Source: Calonectria ilicicola
Lineage: Eukaryota; Ascomycota; Sordariomycetes; Hypocreales; Nectriaceae
Length of the DNA stretch: 64,000 bases
Assembly: GCA_020809705.1 (NCBI GenBank)
Contig: CP085831.1
Location: 1,426,001-1,490,000 of the forward strand
Direction of reading: 5' to 3'
A model generated the notes under the pieces. That model searched no databases. It was given only the letters and a program-made list of their open reading frames with translations, and was not told the origin of the DNA. This document shows, piece by piece, positions 33,801 through 43,294 of this stretch (position 1 is the first letter of the stretch; each line of letters starts with the position of its first letter). A program made the position numbers and the translations under genes.

Positions 33801-34706
33801 GTTGGAACCCTCTTCAGGAACAACGATTTCAATCTTGGTCAACGGGGTTCCAACAGCAATTTTGGGTCTGCGTGTTTGAGGATCTAGATCTTCCAATGAA
33901 AGAACCTTGATTACTTCCACAGGCGCAATTTTGCGCAAAACAACCTGCACAAAAGCATGCTCTGTAGACGCTGTTAATGCAGTGCGCAGAATGGGCAGCT
34001 TCTCAATGGCCCGGTTCATCACACCGCAAAGCCACACTGGGTCAAGTGGCTGTAGATCCTTCAAGGCCCAAGAGGATACATATGTTCCTGGCTGACCCAG
34101 GGAGCTGGCCATAAGTCCAGCTTGTAGTGCCGTTGCAGGATATATGTCCTCAATATCTTCGGTTGCAATGCCACATTGCTCAGCAGCATCCTTTAGAACC
34201 AGTGCGACGTCTCCCTCCACTAGAGAAAACGGTGCAAACTCGGCTGATTGCGATGATGGTGAGGCATCGCCAAACGAGATGACAGCTACCATGTCGGCAA
34301 ATATGGGGGCGGCAAAGATCAGCTCGCGAGAGAGTCGAATGCCTCTGTGGCCAGCCATCAAGACCAACTCTGCCGCAGCGAGCGAATCACCTCCCAGCTC
34401 GAAAAAGTGTGAATCGGGCGTGATTTCCTCGAGGTCTAAGTCCAGAACATCGGCCCAAATTTCCTTCAAGGCATCTTCATCAACGGAAGGGCTAGATGAT
34501 GACATGGACTCTGGCGTCTCTAATTGGCTGTCACCATCTGTAGAACAAGCTGTGCCATTGCAGTCCTTTGGCCGCTGGGCTTGAAGAAGTACATCGTTGG
34601 GGAGGTCTTCAGAGCTAGAGGCTTCGTATATTTGGACAGCAACCGCTCCCTTGGAGATCTCGGCGTCCTTGGATTCCAACCACGGCTGCTCCGAGATTGG
34701 CGACAT
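24837..34706 (-). CDS. Nonribosomal peptide synthetase, T-C-C-A-T-C-A-T-C
   Basis: Single-exon 3289-aa synthetase, core enzyme of the cluster. Domains: T1 (GGDSL, Ser108); C1 about 185-600 (HHAAYD, His near 311); C2 about 615-1040, where the active motif reads HQAVYN (near 757) and is probably dead; A1 about 1060-1580 (TSGSTGMPKG, YRTGDLARF, SAKTDRK); T2 (GGDSL, Ser1641); C3 about 1720-2130 (HHATYDG, near 1857); A2 about 2160-2690 (TSGSTGKPKA, YRMGDLARF, SAKTDRK); T3 (GGDSI, Ser2752); C4 about 2820-3240 (HHSVYD, near 2956). A terminal C domain is the usual fungal release/cyclisation domain; no TE or reductase follows. T1 has no A domain, so its substrate must come in trans; the FAS pair in the cluster is the obvious source (inference). 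A-domain pocket positions read by hand are DVGFVGSIW (A1) and DVGLLGSIW (A2); I cannot assign amino acids. No methylation or epimerisation domain is seen. Confidence 0.95.
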   Translation of the reverse strand: MSPISEQPWLESKDAEISKGAVAVQIYEASSSEDLPNDVLLQAQRPKDCNGTACSTDGDSQLETPESMSSSSPSVDEDALKEIWADVLDLDLEEITPDSHFFELGGDSLAAAELVLMAGHRGIRLSRELIFAAPIFADMVAVISFGDASPSSQSAEFAPFSLVEGDVALVLKDAAEQCGIATEDIEDIYPATALQAGLMASSLGQPGTYVSSWALKDLQPLDPVWLCGVMNRAIEKLPILRTALTASTEHAFVQVVLRKIAPVEVIKVLSLEDLDPQTRRPKIAVGTPLTKIEIVVPEEGSNLLVLWHAHHAAYDMSTLDLVARHMTDIASGAEILPSPPSFASFIQHSLEVRRNPEWKDFWSQQLGGCSQPFFPHASNKELRTNARYVCPISHLNSGFAFTLANVVRGAWAFLLSCYENADDVVFGVTNGGRYAPVPQCSRIVGPTIATTPMRVRLDGKTTVTDFLQQLSVQAVQINSWEQVGLPLIQQLGQDAHRASQFRTLVNVQTSDASRSSQFLAPKNPDVAEPLDYALVLELFPRDNDTTPLSLSYDDNVLRREQIVQIAAQLEQTMQLMMDNLDKTLDEIAGVGSTINFASKSGLAPAQALRIRKHAAVECGILEDAVQDVNSCSPVQAGLTEVSLKHPTANISRTAFIVREDMSDAQIINAWERLHRQAPLLRTRFFQAPGANDSNENDLNLFQAVVDEKIEWAESNDLQKYMSTERHLQFSLGQPLTRFTLVRDRDGGNIKWVVLTAHQAVYNPSSSRQMLQILDGSESVSPSEEDSKSFWIQTLNDCLTPPFPELPAGHAPLTTSCMHKEIVLPEASYGSLNQFGSSTVLLAAWAAVLTKYYDSDDVVFGVGVSTQNEGSSVLGPELSNVPLRIVIDNLETTIGDFLKSVREKYLAVASHSQIGMRNIQSLDDDYCAAACRFQNLFLIHDSPEVEVSGKARPAFKQLTPWPTQQGKTVDADVLYNFGIVLEASVVNNTVKVSVNFDPVVLEPAQAERIFSHYEHVLLQLCASDAARSCQIGSIDHVAEAHLDELRSWTKDVPPPVNRTVHELFEEKANCQPDAPAICGRDGEWTFAQLDEISEKLARTLVSLGVGPGMFVPLLFEKCGLTIVAMLAILKAGGASVALDPSHPPERLRNLIASMGNCIVLCSDQNRDLGFEMGCRSLVLDQRVLKELAQKPSQPRLSTERPVTCDNTAFILFTSGSTGMPKGIIIPHRSFASSIRGHSKTLRFTTGPGSRNFQFTAYTSDVSIGEIFTSLAVGSCVCVPSDWDRKNNLPGSMRELGVNWAFFTPSVATLLGPSEVPGLRTLVFGGETATPDNFRTWSQDLYLINSFGPAECSIWNSCIPRPVTLEDFGSNIGYGLGCAMWITDPTDFNRLMPIGSIGEMLVEGPNLAGGYLNEPVKTAQAFVSNPAWMSDIGRTTMRLYRTGDLARFLPNGMVQFLGRRDHQVKLRGLRIELGEIEHQIRTLLPDDMLVAVDVVNPSPAGSGQILASFIAPKDPLPSAESTPGNDEMLSVILTESSDRFTHALQGLEGALRGVLPTHMVPSAFVPLREMPLTASAKTDRKVLKHLASMITAEELGRLGAATRTKQAPKTIMERVLARLWATALGRSLDLSVHDSFFRVGGDSLSAMRLVSFAGKEGVLLAVEQVFKHPTLQEMAEIAVLGDKKDIEGGEQFEDFGLLQEEVAQFSLVGDEEAKDRAIKAASEQLGVGEDDIEDTYPCTPLQEGLVALSQDARGSYVTRTVYEMSPNIDLAQFEAAWASVIASWPILRTRFFQWHEVDGTSRLMQAVVRSKTRWARSRSLQQYLKLDQRDRMQIGDRMLRLAAFRDTKDQKQYFVMTQHHATYDGWLTGLLFAAIRRAYLGLEELKISPFNVFMNHLEGRDHTSSQTFWQKYLGDASRTTWPELPSLDFRPKANSVIKRTSALPTNRQQSFTPTTLVRAAFGILLSAYACTEDVVFASTVYGRALGRASAEMVAGPTLATLPIRVRIGDRERMLHELLAEVQSDASDLLAHEQEGMQNIKRFNREALSMLDAQSLLVVQIDQPSHDIIDQEAGKNEKAAELTLTPVEPSGLDNGYLSSALVIEATVSGDKVHLQGTHDERVLSTQQVERFLRQMTHILYQLCNVSESQKFADLDLMPEEDCKELLAWNANVPTPMQSMIHELFTARAKEQPDVEAVVSWEGSLTFQQLDEMSNRLAGHLWTSCGIRTGVRVPLLFEKSIWTVVAMLAVLKVGAAYVALNPAHPVERLQSLIEDVDAEFVLCSVENQGVAQEVNPDGLFCVGPAIFESDVLQGENGAQGITPDHVAFFLFTSGSTGKPKAIMIDHTAFCSSMRGHGETLCYRKGSRNLQFTAYTSDVSMGEIFTSLTRGATVCIPSDPERMNDLAGAMERMRVDWAFLTPSVASLLNPDHVPTLRTLLFGGESATVTNVQTWAPRLHLINSFGPAETSIWSHAHPHFTVNDDGTDIGWSVGCATWLVDPNDYNKLMPIGAIGELLVEGPNVAAGYYKNPEKTKVAFMKGLDWVPAGRENNRIYRMGDLARFLPDGRVQFLGRKDGQVKLYGQRIEVGEVEHNIRVALGDKGTEVAVEMIKNPNDPTDRRLMAFISCTPPDQPQDRENASIVTDKAMLQSFQALTVDLREKLSKKLAAYMVPTSIVPLTSMPLNASAKTDRKMLNSLVSKLDASQFASFSLSSSRKIEPPQRPTEKLLHTMWATVLGLPVTDFGLEADFFECGGDSIAAMKLGSLARGASISLSVQDIYDHPRLGDLASALQTKAPRAIYGTKDVAAFSLLPESLKTQVEPLITKVAESCSVPIDNIADIYPCTPSQRTLVQKTLSRPGAYWLHNVFEIPADMNPNKLEKAWQHVVAAHAVLRTRVFSADGQLLQVVLRSTEPVQHVATSSIKSFLHADRSRRLTYGQPLMRSVIVNEDGGQRYFALTVHHSVYDVWSLTQIFSVLERMYRSLDAPADDSKNSAEEYKEVGFNQFVKSVLDQDQKAAKDFWTRYLLGAQTKALTPPEEKCEAKTMLRHKILLPSLAAQTNKAGSPPRVTHAVMTYAAIALTLNNQLQAQDSILRLVSTGRITPVIPDIEGLVGPTMTTVPLRIQHDASNLYDYLAHVQAQVRRVMAFEQTGFEDASSVNAEAENACRDAPQIIVHPNDPYSEQPAAGLGLRRRELSAFSDDNTIPFTMDISLVAQGKTLEALDLRVVFDNALIPEHRVRRLVAELDVVASRISSAMSSDSTSPAVIAEIVSVEEDSALIMDLERVMKVSQLNT

Positions 34707-35263
34707 GGTTGCTGTTCCTTGATTTTTGTCACTCGTTTGGGGATTTGTGTGTCCCTAATTGATGCAGGAGTGACGGCAAGGACGGGCTTAATCCGAGATT
34801 TATAATGTTTTGTTGACTGTCAATGAATGTAATGAAGTTGAGAATCTCAGCGAGCCATAATAGAAGAAGGCTCTTGTCTTGTAGATGTCTTCACCAACCT
34901 ACACACGGTGTGTGGGGGGATGTTTCAGATTGGATTGACACTGTGTTTACGATGGATGGGGACAAGGTAGTGCCACTGAGGCTGATGGGCCGATTATGAA
35001 GCCAGGTCTCCTCACAATTATTATCAGACTAAATCCAGCGTGTTTTTGGTGGAAGCACTCGATGAGGCTACGATACAAAGTCTAAGTCTACAACGGGGAT
35101 GGTGGGTACTGCACCGAAGGGTGGTTCCACGTCCTTGGTGGGGGAAGTCGTGCCACCAAGGCTCCCCGGAGAGTTACAGTGGCAGCTTATATAGGGCCGT
35201 TACAAATCTGTTTTTGGTTAGATAATACATAGTAACAAAGACGAAAACTAATCGGAGCCCAGT
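34707..35263. promoter_or_regulatory. Divergent promoter of NRPS and flavoprotein genes
   Basis: A 557-bp head-to-head spacer. It contains GTGGTTCCAC (35121-35130), a one-base variant of the cluster motif GTGGYGCCAC, and GTGCCACC at 35150-35157. CCTTGGTGG (35133-35141) and CCACCAAGG (35153-35161) form a perfect 9-bp inverted repeat around an 11-bp spacer. The arrangement suggests joint control of the synthetase and the redox enzyme. Confidence 0.5.
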
Positions 35264-36235
35264 ATGGCAGCTACTACGGATACCTTTGACGCGATTATCG
35301 TGGGCGGCGGGCCGGCAGGCCTCGGAGCGGCGCTATCGCTCTGCCGACAGAACCACACCGTCATTGTGTTTGACTCGGAGCTGTACCGAAACAGACCCGC
35401 TACGGAGATGCACATGGTGGCCACCTGGGACCACAGGAGTCCGAAGGATTTCCTGCAGGCCGCCCGGTCCGAGCTGTCCATGAGATACGGGTCGCTTTGC
35501 ACTGTCGTCTCTCAGGCGGTTAACGGCCTCAGCCGGAAGCCCGAGGCCGGCGCCGTCACTTTTGATGCTACAGATGCATCTGGTCGCGTGTGGAACGGTC
35601 GCAAAGTCGTTTTTGCCAGCGGCTCGCGAGACATCTTCCCCGACCTCGACGGCTTTGAAGAATGCTGGGGCCGCGTTGTCCTCCACTGCCTCCTGTGCAA
35701 GGGCTTTGAGCAACTCGGCACCAAAAAGGCCGGTATTCTGGCAATTGACGAATTTTCAGAGCCCTCGACTGTTCTACGAGTGCTTCGATCCACCAGGCAG
35801 CTTGCCTCACAGGTTTGCCTCTATACCAACGGGAATGACCGCGTCGCAGCGCAGTTGCGCGAGGTAGCTACCTTGGTGCCTGGCACCACCGTTGAGCCTG
35901 CTCTCGTCGAGTGCCTAGAAATGGTTTCTGGAGATGGCGAAAAGGGACGAGGTCTGCGAATTCATTTCGAAGAGGGCACTGATCCTCAGGATGTTGCATT
36001 CGCCGTCTACCATCCCGGCACTGAGCAGGCCTGCCCTCTGCCTGAGGAGCTCGACGTGGACCTTGACGAGAATGGCGACATTAAGCTCGGTGCATTTCAA
36101 GAGACTTCTCAGCGTGGCATTTTCGCTGCTGGTGATTGCGCCTCCGCTCACAAATATGTCACCACTGCATCAGCCATGGGATTCATGGCCGGCGCAGGTG
36201 TTGGAATGCAGCTGCAAGCTGAACGCAAGTATTAA
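35264..36235 (+). CDS. Thioredoxin-reductase-like FAD oxidoreductase (GliT-type dithiol oxidase candidate)
   Basis: A 323-aa single-exon flavoprotein. The FAD-binding motif IIVGGGPAGLGAALSL is at residues about 11-26, and the C-terminal FAD site FAAGDCASAHKYVTTASAMG is near the end. A redox CxxC is present as CLLC (Cys142/Cys145), in the position used by thioredoxin reductases and by the fungal dithiol oxidase GliT. Between the FAD halves, where thioredoxin reductase has a GxGxxA NADPH motif, the sequence reads AGILAIDEFSEP, so NADPH binding looks lost. This fits an oxygen-dependent oxidase rather than a true thioredoxin reductase (inference). Divergent from the NRPS, it is likely a tailoring or self-protection enzyme that closes a disulfide or oxidises a peptide bond or ring. 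Confidence 0.87.
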   Translation: MAATTDTFDAIIVGGGPAGLGAALSLCRQNHTVIVFDSELYRNRPATEMHMVATWDHRSPKDFLQAARSELSMRYGSLCTVVSQAVNGLSRKPEAGAVTFDATDASGRVWNGRKVVFASGSRDIFPDLDGFEECWGRVVLHCLLCKGFEQLGTKKAGILAIDEFSEPSTVLRVLRSTRQLASQVCLYTNGNDRVAAQLREVATLVPGTTVEPALVECLEMVSGDGEKGRGLRIHFEEGTDPQDVAFAVYHPGTEQACPLPEELDVDLDENGDIKLGAFQETSQRGIFAAGDCASAHKYVTTASAMGFMAGAGVGMQLQAERKY

Positions 36236-36427
36236 GCAGTTGAAGATTGGGTTCTATCCAACTGTAGTCTAGTACCAAATGATTTGAGAGGGTCTTACGA
36301 ATTACTATTCTGTAACTAGACAGAAAGACATCTTGTATTTCCCATTTTAGGTATATACGTTCGAACGTTCAATATAAGCACATATGTTTCCTTAGCTGGG
36401 TTTAATATGAATGAGCAAACTGAAGTT

Positions 36428-36433
36428 CACGTG
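36428..36433. promoter_or_regulatory. E-box CACGTG
   Basis: Perfect palindromic E-box, the usual target of bHLH proteins. It lies in the spacer before the FAS beta gene. The cluster encodes a bHLH regulator of the Tyr-containing (SREBP-like) type, which can bind E-boxes. Confidence 0.35.
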
Positions 36434-37155
36434 CAGTTCATGTAAAATGATCCTTTAAAAATATGTTTAACTTGAATATCTCCTTTGTTTTTGAAATGTC
36501 ACTTCAAAATCCACGGTACTCACGTTGAATCAACGTGCCCAAAGTCTTCATTCCCTCTCAAGGGCCTCTTTTTTGGTGACGCTAGAGATATTTATCTGTC
36601 CTACCCTCACACACTAAAAAAATGTGACGACGTTCAAATCATTTAGATAGAAATGACAAATAACTTTGATTCAATTATTATTTAATTTTTAATTTTTTGT
36701 AGAATCATCATCCTTCTATCGTGCTGCATCACTCAACTCTTGCATAGAATAAAATTGAATTGCTGTAGGGTAGGACAGGCCGCACACACGCTGACAAAGC
36801 GGGGCTTTTTTTTTTCCATTGTCCGGCAACTTCTGTCCTCATTTGGAAATTCGTCTTCCCGAGGGTCCGTACAACACCCAATGATGACGCGTGCCGACTT
36901 CCAGTCAAGGCGCATCTGCCCCTTGTCCTGTCCAAAGTAAACTTCATGTGTGCCGCCACCAGGCATTAGGCTGAAGCAGAACGCTCTCATTTTGTTTCCC
37001 GATTCAGCCAAGAGCAGCCGCCGTACGACCCTATCCTGTTTCGCGTGGGTGGCACGTTGTCGGGACGGGGCGTGTCCATGGGTCCCCTGCTTGACCCTTG
37101 AACAAACTTGTCCTGGGGGGACGATCGAAGTATATCTGAGGGTGGCGGGTGACAT

Positions 37156-37167
37156 GTGGTGCCACCC
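37156..37167. promoter_or_regulatory. Cluster motif GTGGTGCCACCC
   Basis: This exact 12-mer recurs at 45511-45522 in front of the MFS gene. Related palindromic forms occur at 51223-51233, 51238-51249 and 35121-35130. Position: about 300 bp upstream of the FAS beta start codon. Confidence 0.5.
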
Positions 37168-37463
37168 TCATATATTCGCTATGCACACGGCACTAAACTG
37201 GCCTGGTGTCATCATGGACCCTGACGAACCCCTGGTGGGTGTGCCAGTGTGTAAGGCCACGCAGTTGAGCCTCAGCGTCTGGCATGGCACGCTTGTTGAG
37301 AAACCACGGCGATGGAATGGATAAAACCAATTAATGGGAAGACAGTTGAAAACAAGATATCTCATCTTCTTACGGGCTTCCTACTGTTGCCAGCTACTCA
37401 CCTAATTTATCTGCGAAAACTCTTCAATAATCCCCAAGAAGCACCGTCACCTTCAATATCAAG

Positions 37464-40400
37464 ATGGCGACAAACGGGGATACTCTCCTTCTTGGGGGTG
37501 AGACGCCAGTGCTCGCCGTATGGGGAGGAATTGGCTTCACTAGGCGCCCGCTGAAGGAACTACGAGACTTGTACGCTCTTTACACAGACGATCTATCTGA
37601 CTTTCTCCGCCACTGCGCGGGAATCTTCCGCGAAGTTACAGCCAAGGAAAATGATGGCTCGCCAGATTCTCTGCAGCAAAACCTCGTTGAGTGGGTCGAA
37701 GACCGCTCGAGGAGAGCACCGACGCTTGAGCAAGGCGTGCAAAATGTTGTGACAAGTGTTTTGCTCATGGCCAGATGGGTCATTCTGTGCAAGCGTTTGG
37801 GCAAGACGCCTGGCGAAGTTGCACGCTCATTCTCCGCATTCGCAGGCCACTCTGTGGGCATGACAATTGCCGCGTGCATGGCCATGGCGGACTCCTGGGA
37901 ATCACTATACGACATGGCCGACCTGTGCCTCACCGGAATGTACTATGGAGGCCATCTGGTAGAGACGGCGTGGGAAAACGGATCTCTGGTATCGCAAGCC
38001 GCGGCCTCCGAGTCGATTCGACGAGGTGAAGGAGCTCCAAGCGCCATGCTTTCAGTTACGGGCATCGAGCAAACAAAGTTGGTTGAGGAAATGGAACACG
38101 TCAACCGCACCCTGTCTGCAGATAGGAAGCTTTACTTAGCCCTCATCAACCACGCAGACTCATTTGTGGCAGCCGGTGGTCCCGAAGGCTTGGTGGCCCT
38201 ATGCGGCCGGCTCCGTGCACTGAATCCTCCGGGCCCCCTCGGAGCTGACCCCCAGGGATCTCGGTGCTCCCTGCAGTTTGTTCCCTCTGGATACCCCTTC
38301 CACAGCGTGCACCTTCGTGGAGCTGCCAAGGATGTCCGCAAGAGATTGGCGCACATCAAGGTGAGAAGAGAGCAGGCCTTGGCTCCTGTCTGGGGTCTCG
38401 ACTCTATCATCGAGGAGGAACCGGCCTTGGCAAATGACATGGGTCCCGCTATTATCGAGCAATCGATATGGCGTCAGGTCGACTGGCCCAAGACGCTGGA
38501 AGCTATGACCGGCCGATGGCAGGTGCTCGATTTTGGCCCTGGTGGCTTTAACGGAATTGGCACCCTCATTCAGAAGATGAAGGCCGGGTCTCGATCCAAG
38601 ATCTACACCGTGTGTCCCGCGGATCACGCGGGGCGCAGCAGCGTGGTGAATGGCCCCGCTGATCTCCTTGCTGTCATGTCAACAGACATGAACCCCCAGA
38701 GATTTGCTCACGCCAGATTTGAAGAAAGCCAGGAATCCAGTGTTTCTCAGAGCGATGCATCGAATCAACCACGATTTACTCAGGTTTTGGGGCTCCCACC
38801 GGTGCTGGTTGCTGGCATGACCCCGACAACCTGCGATGTTGATCTCGTGGCGGCCATCATGAATGCTGGTTACTACGTTGAGTTTGCGACAGGCGGCTAT
38901 CATAATGCGTCGGAATTGTCTTCAGCCCTGCGTAAATTGGCGGCAAAAATTCCCGATGGACGGCTCATTACCGTAAATATTATTTATGCCAACCCTCAGG
39001 GCCTGACCTGGATGATCCCCGAATTGGCATCGCTGATTCGCGCGGGTCTTCCAATTGGCGGCTTGACCATTGGCGCTGGCGTTCCCACTGCAGAGGTCGC
39101 CACGGAATGGATTAAGACTCTAGAGTTGTCTTACATTGGCTTTAAGCCTGCCAATGTCACAGCTATTCACCAAGTTTTGGAAATCGCAAAGCTGCACCCC
39201 ACGTTGCCTGTTCTATTGCAATGGACCGGCGGTCGGGCGGGAGGCCACCACTCTAGTGAGGACTTCCACCAACCTATCCTCGAGACCTATCAAGCTATTC
39301 GTGATGCTGTCAATGTTCTTTTGGTAAGCGGCAGCGGCTTTGGCGACGTAGAGGGCTCATGGCCTTATATGTCGGGAGAATGGTCCCGAACCTTCGGCCA
39401 GACACCAATGCCATTTGATGCCATCCTGCTTGGTACATGTGTTATGACTACCTTGGAGGCCAAAACCAGCCTTGAAGGTAAAAAGGCCATGGTTGACGCG
39501 TTTGGTGTTCCCGATGAAGCTTGGACCGGCACGCTAAAACATCCAACTGGAGGCGTCATCTCCATCACTTCACACCTTGGAGAGCCAATGCATGTTCTTG
39601 CAACCCGTGGAATGAGGCTTTGGGCCGAGTTGGAAAAAGTCCTCTTTAAGCAGCCCAAGGAAAAGATGTTGCAAACACTTGAATCTCGCAAGTCATACTT
39701 TATTTCTAGGCTTAACAAGGACTACCAGAAGCCCTGGTTTGGCTTCGACTTTGCGACTGACACGGCTGTCGATCTCGCGGACATGACCTATTTTGGCGTT
39801 CTTCGCCGCCTTCTAGAACTTCTGCACCCCGCGCGCAAGGGTGATTGGACAGATCCGTCCTTTAGGCTCGTATTTGAAGACTTTTTAATACGAACCTGCG
39901 AGCGCTTCGGCAGCAAAACCGAGGCCATCGTGGGAGCCGAAAATTTGAGTCCCCAGGACCAGCTCAAGACAATTGCGGCTGAACAGCCGGACATTCTCGA
40001 CCGTCTCTTATCAGTCGAGGACCACGACTTTTTTCTCGGACTTTGCAAACTTCGGGGCCGAAAACCCGTGCCTTTTATCCCCAATTTCGACTCCGAATTT
40101 CCTATCTGGTTTAAAAAGGATCCGCTCTGGCAGGCTGAGAGTCTCGAATCCACTTATCACGGCGACGTCGGAAGGGTATGCATCCTTTGCGGCCCAGTCG
40201 CCCTGCAATACTGCAAGGAATTCAATCAGCCTGTTGGAGTTTTCCTAGACTCCATTCATCAAGGTTTTATCCACAAAGGACTAAACCAGGGTGCCATTGC
40301 ATCTACCCAATCACCGTGTTTTTACCAGCAGCAAGAGCTGATCCAAGCTGTCGGAGCGGCGTATGTGGTGTCGGAAGCCGACGCTTTCCGACTGGTGGAG

Positions 40401-43294
40401 GACAGCCCTGAGTCCTTGAGCAATGAACACTGGCTCCTCCTTGTTGGCTCCCGCCTCGGGTTGTGGGGGCAGCGGCTCTTTGCCCAGCGAAAGTTGGTTG
40501 GTGAAGGTCGGTGCTACAAGAACCCTGTGAGGAACATCTTTGCGGCCAGGCCTGGCGCTATGATAAAGTTTCTTGGCAAGAATCAGGATGGTTATTCCAC
40601 TGCCGAGTATTATTCAAGCTCTGCCGAGCCGCTAAAGGTGGACGCCAGTATCTCACTGGACGGAGATAAGATCACAGTTACAGTTGTGAGCAGATGCAAC
40701 AAGGAGTCTGAGCCCCTGGAGTACAAGTTCAAGCTTCAATATGATGCATTGCGTACCCATGTGCCCATCTACGAGATTATGGAAAATAGGAACGACCATA
40801 TTATTGAATATTACCGGGCCCATGTGTTTGGGCTCAGGGGAGAGCCTGTATACCCCAAGGGACTCGTCATCAAGCATCCCATTCTGGAAATTAATAGAGA
40901 GGAGTTCCTGGCCTGGCAGAGAGCTGTTGATGGCCAAGGACTTGATGTTCTGGACCACATGGGCCCGTCTGGCGAGGTGCCTATCGAGTACCTGGCAATC
41001 CAGGTCATGTACGTCAACTGGCGCCATCTCTTTACGCTCGGCTGGGACATTTCCCGGCTTGTTCACCAACACACCATGGTCAAGATGCGGGAAGGCCAGC
41101 GCATGCTAGCCATTGGAGACAAGCTCCATCCCGTCTCCCAAATTACCAGCCTGACGAACCGTGACTCTGGTATTGAAGTAGGATTTCGAATGATCATCAC
41201 ACGAAATAGGGAGCATGCCCTCGACCTAATCTATCGTTTCAACCTGCTTGGTCAGCGGATGCCGGAAGATGAGTGCTTCGAACTGGGCGAACCGAGCACC
41301 TGGATTGTTAATCTCCGCACAGAAGCAGACGTCCAAGCCCTGCTGGCAAAGCCTTGGCTGCTTCCCTCTGCGAACACCGATGCTTTTGCCGTTGGCAAGG
41401 CACTACTGTTCGAGGTCAGGAGAGATATAGTTTACAAGGCGGGATCTTACGTTACTGAGACTTCGGGTCGAGTCTGGGAGCACGATCCGGACTTGGAAGA
41501 CAAGGAAGACATGACCCCTGCTGGCCAGATCGAAGAGGTTGGTGCCTGCAACAGCCCAGACCACTGCACAGACTACATGAAGAGGCATGGGACCCGGCTT
41601 GGCGGGCCGGTGCGCTTGCAGCCAGAGAGGAAGCTTAAGCCCAAGACGGGCCGGAGCTTTAAGCTCACGACCCCGGACAACAGTGATACGTACGCACTCG
41701 TCAGCGGTGACATCAACCCCATCCACACGACACCTTCATTCGCCCGCTTTGCGGGGTTCCAGACCCCCATCTACCATGGCAATCAAACGGCCGCCCTCAC
41801 TCTGCAAATGATCCGCCGGCAAATTCCTGGGGCGTCCACAATCACACTTCGTCGGTACGAGTGCACGTTTCCCGCCGTGGTCCTTGCAGGGGACAAGCTC
41901 ACCGTTGAGCTAAAGCATGTGGCAATGGACAAGGGTTCCCCGGTTATTTCCTTTGCCGTCCGTCGCGACCTAACCGACGAGCTAGTCCTGCAGGGAGAGA
42001 TAACCCTTGACGCGGCACCCACGGCTTTCCTCTTTACCGGTCAGGGAAGTCAATTCGCGGGCATGGGTCTTGACATGATCAGTGAGAGCCGGCCAGCCCG
42101 CCTGGTGTGGCAAGAGGCAGATGATTATTTTGAGCAAAATTGGGGTAAGTGTGGCCTCATTCTGACTATTCGTGTGATTTGACTAGTTACTTACAAACCT
42201 TTTCTTCCATCATCTAGGTTTTTCCATTAGCTCCGTTGTAAAGCAAAACCCGACCAGGCTCACTGTCAACTTTTGCAGCCGTCAGGGCATGAAGGTTCGA
42301 CAGAACTATCTAGATGCCCAAGACATGCTAAATTCGGGCTCTTCGACCCGAGATCTGGAATTGTTCAAGGGTCTGAACTCAAAATCTCGCTCGCATACAT
42401 TCCATCACCAAGATGGATTGCTTAGCATGACCCAGTTTGCACAGCCAGCCATTTTCGTCATGGAGAAGGCCGCGTTTGAGCATCTCCGCTCATTGGACCG
42501 TGTGGCCCCCGGCTCGCAATTTGCAGGCCATTCTCTTGGCGAGTTTGCCGCTCTTGGCTGCATGACCTCAATCCTGCCGACAAAGGCTGCTTTGAGAACT
42601 GTCTTTATTCGTGGCGCGCTAATGCAATCAGCTGTGCATCGAGACAGCAACGGGCGCAGCGGCTTCGCAATGGCAGCCGTTGACCCCTCACGAATCAGCA
42701 AAGGTATGGCACAGCTCCCTTCATCAGGTTAATGGGTTATGTAAAGTCAACTAACACATGAAAAAAACAGAATGTGGAGAACACCACCTGCTGTTTGCGG
42801 TAACTGAAATCTCCGCACTTACAGGCCTCCTTCTAGAAATGGTTAATTTTAATGTCCGAGGCCAGCAATATGTATGTGCTGGTGACAAGCGATGCATTGA
42901 CATCCTCAAGAAAGTAACAGACGCCCTGCACTTTGATTCCTCCCTTCTTGGCGAAGAGAGTATCAAAGGCCTGGTTGCCAAGCATTGTCAGACCATCGGA
43001 GCTGAAGCGAATGGGCTGACTCTCAGCCGCGGCAAAGCGCTTGTGCCACTCAACGGCATAGATGTGCCCTTCCACTCAAGCCTCTTGGCACACATGAGGG
43101 AACACTTCCGTCGTACTCTAACCGACGGGATCCAAAAAGATGAGGTTAAGCCGGAGGCATTGGAAGGAATGTGGATCCCTAACGTGACTGGCAAGCCATT
43201 TTCGTTTGATCCTGAGTACTTGGAAACTGTTTCGAAGCTCCAGGGGGCCCATCGTATCAAGGAGCTTGCTCATGAACTTCAGTTGTTAGCATAG
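37464..43294 (+). CDS. Fatty acid synthase beta subunit, cluster-dedicated
   Basis: Three exons (37464-42144, 42218-42703, 42771-43294) give 1896 aa, close to the length of HexB/StcK-type beta subunits and shorter than yeast-type primary FAS beta. Domains: acetyl-transferase (AFAGHSVGMTIA, Ser130); FMN enoyl reductase (VLVAGMTPTTCDVDLVAA and GGRAGGHHSSEDFHQPIL); dehydratase with the hot-dog motif SGDINPIHTTPS; malonyl/palmitoyl transferase split by intron 1 (FLFTGQGSQFAGMG before, GHSLGEFAALG with Ser1666 after). Both introns interrupt the MPT region and have CTAAC-like branch points. It works only as an alpha-beta hexamer; the partner alpha subunit is encoded at 51770-56882. Such pairs make short acyl chains, e.g. 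hexanoate in aflatoxin-type clusters (family knowledge); chain length here is not readable. Confidence 0.93.

Larger units (their letters stand above)
36236..37463. promoter_or_regulatory. Upstream region of FAS beta gene
   Basis: About 1.2 kb without a supported gene. Elements seen: the 12-bp palindrome ACGTTCGAACGT (36358-36369), an E-box CACGTG (36428-36433), the 17-bp inverted repeat CACGTTGAATCAACGTG (36521-36537) and the cluster motif GTGGTGCCACCC (37156-37167), about 300 bp before the ATG. Some may instead belong to the 3' end of the flavoprotein gene. Confidence 0.45.

Noticed and set aside
42405..43260. Reverse-strand frames over FAS beta exons 2-3
   Set aside because: Shadow frames of the MPT domain; no start context or motif.
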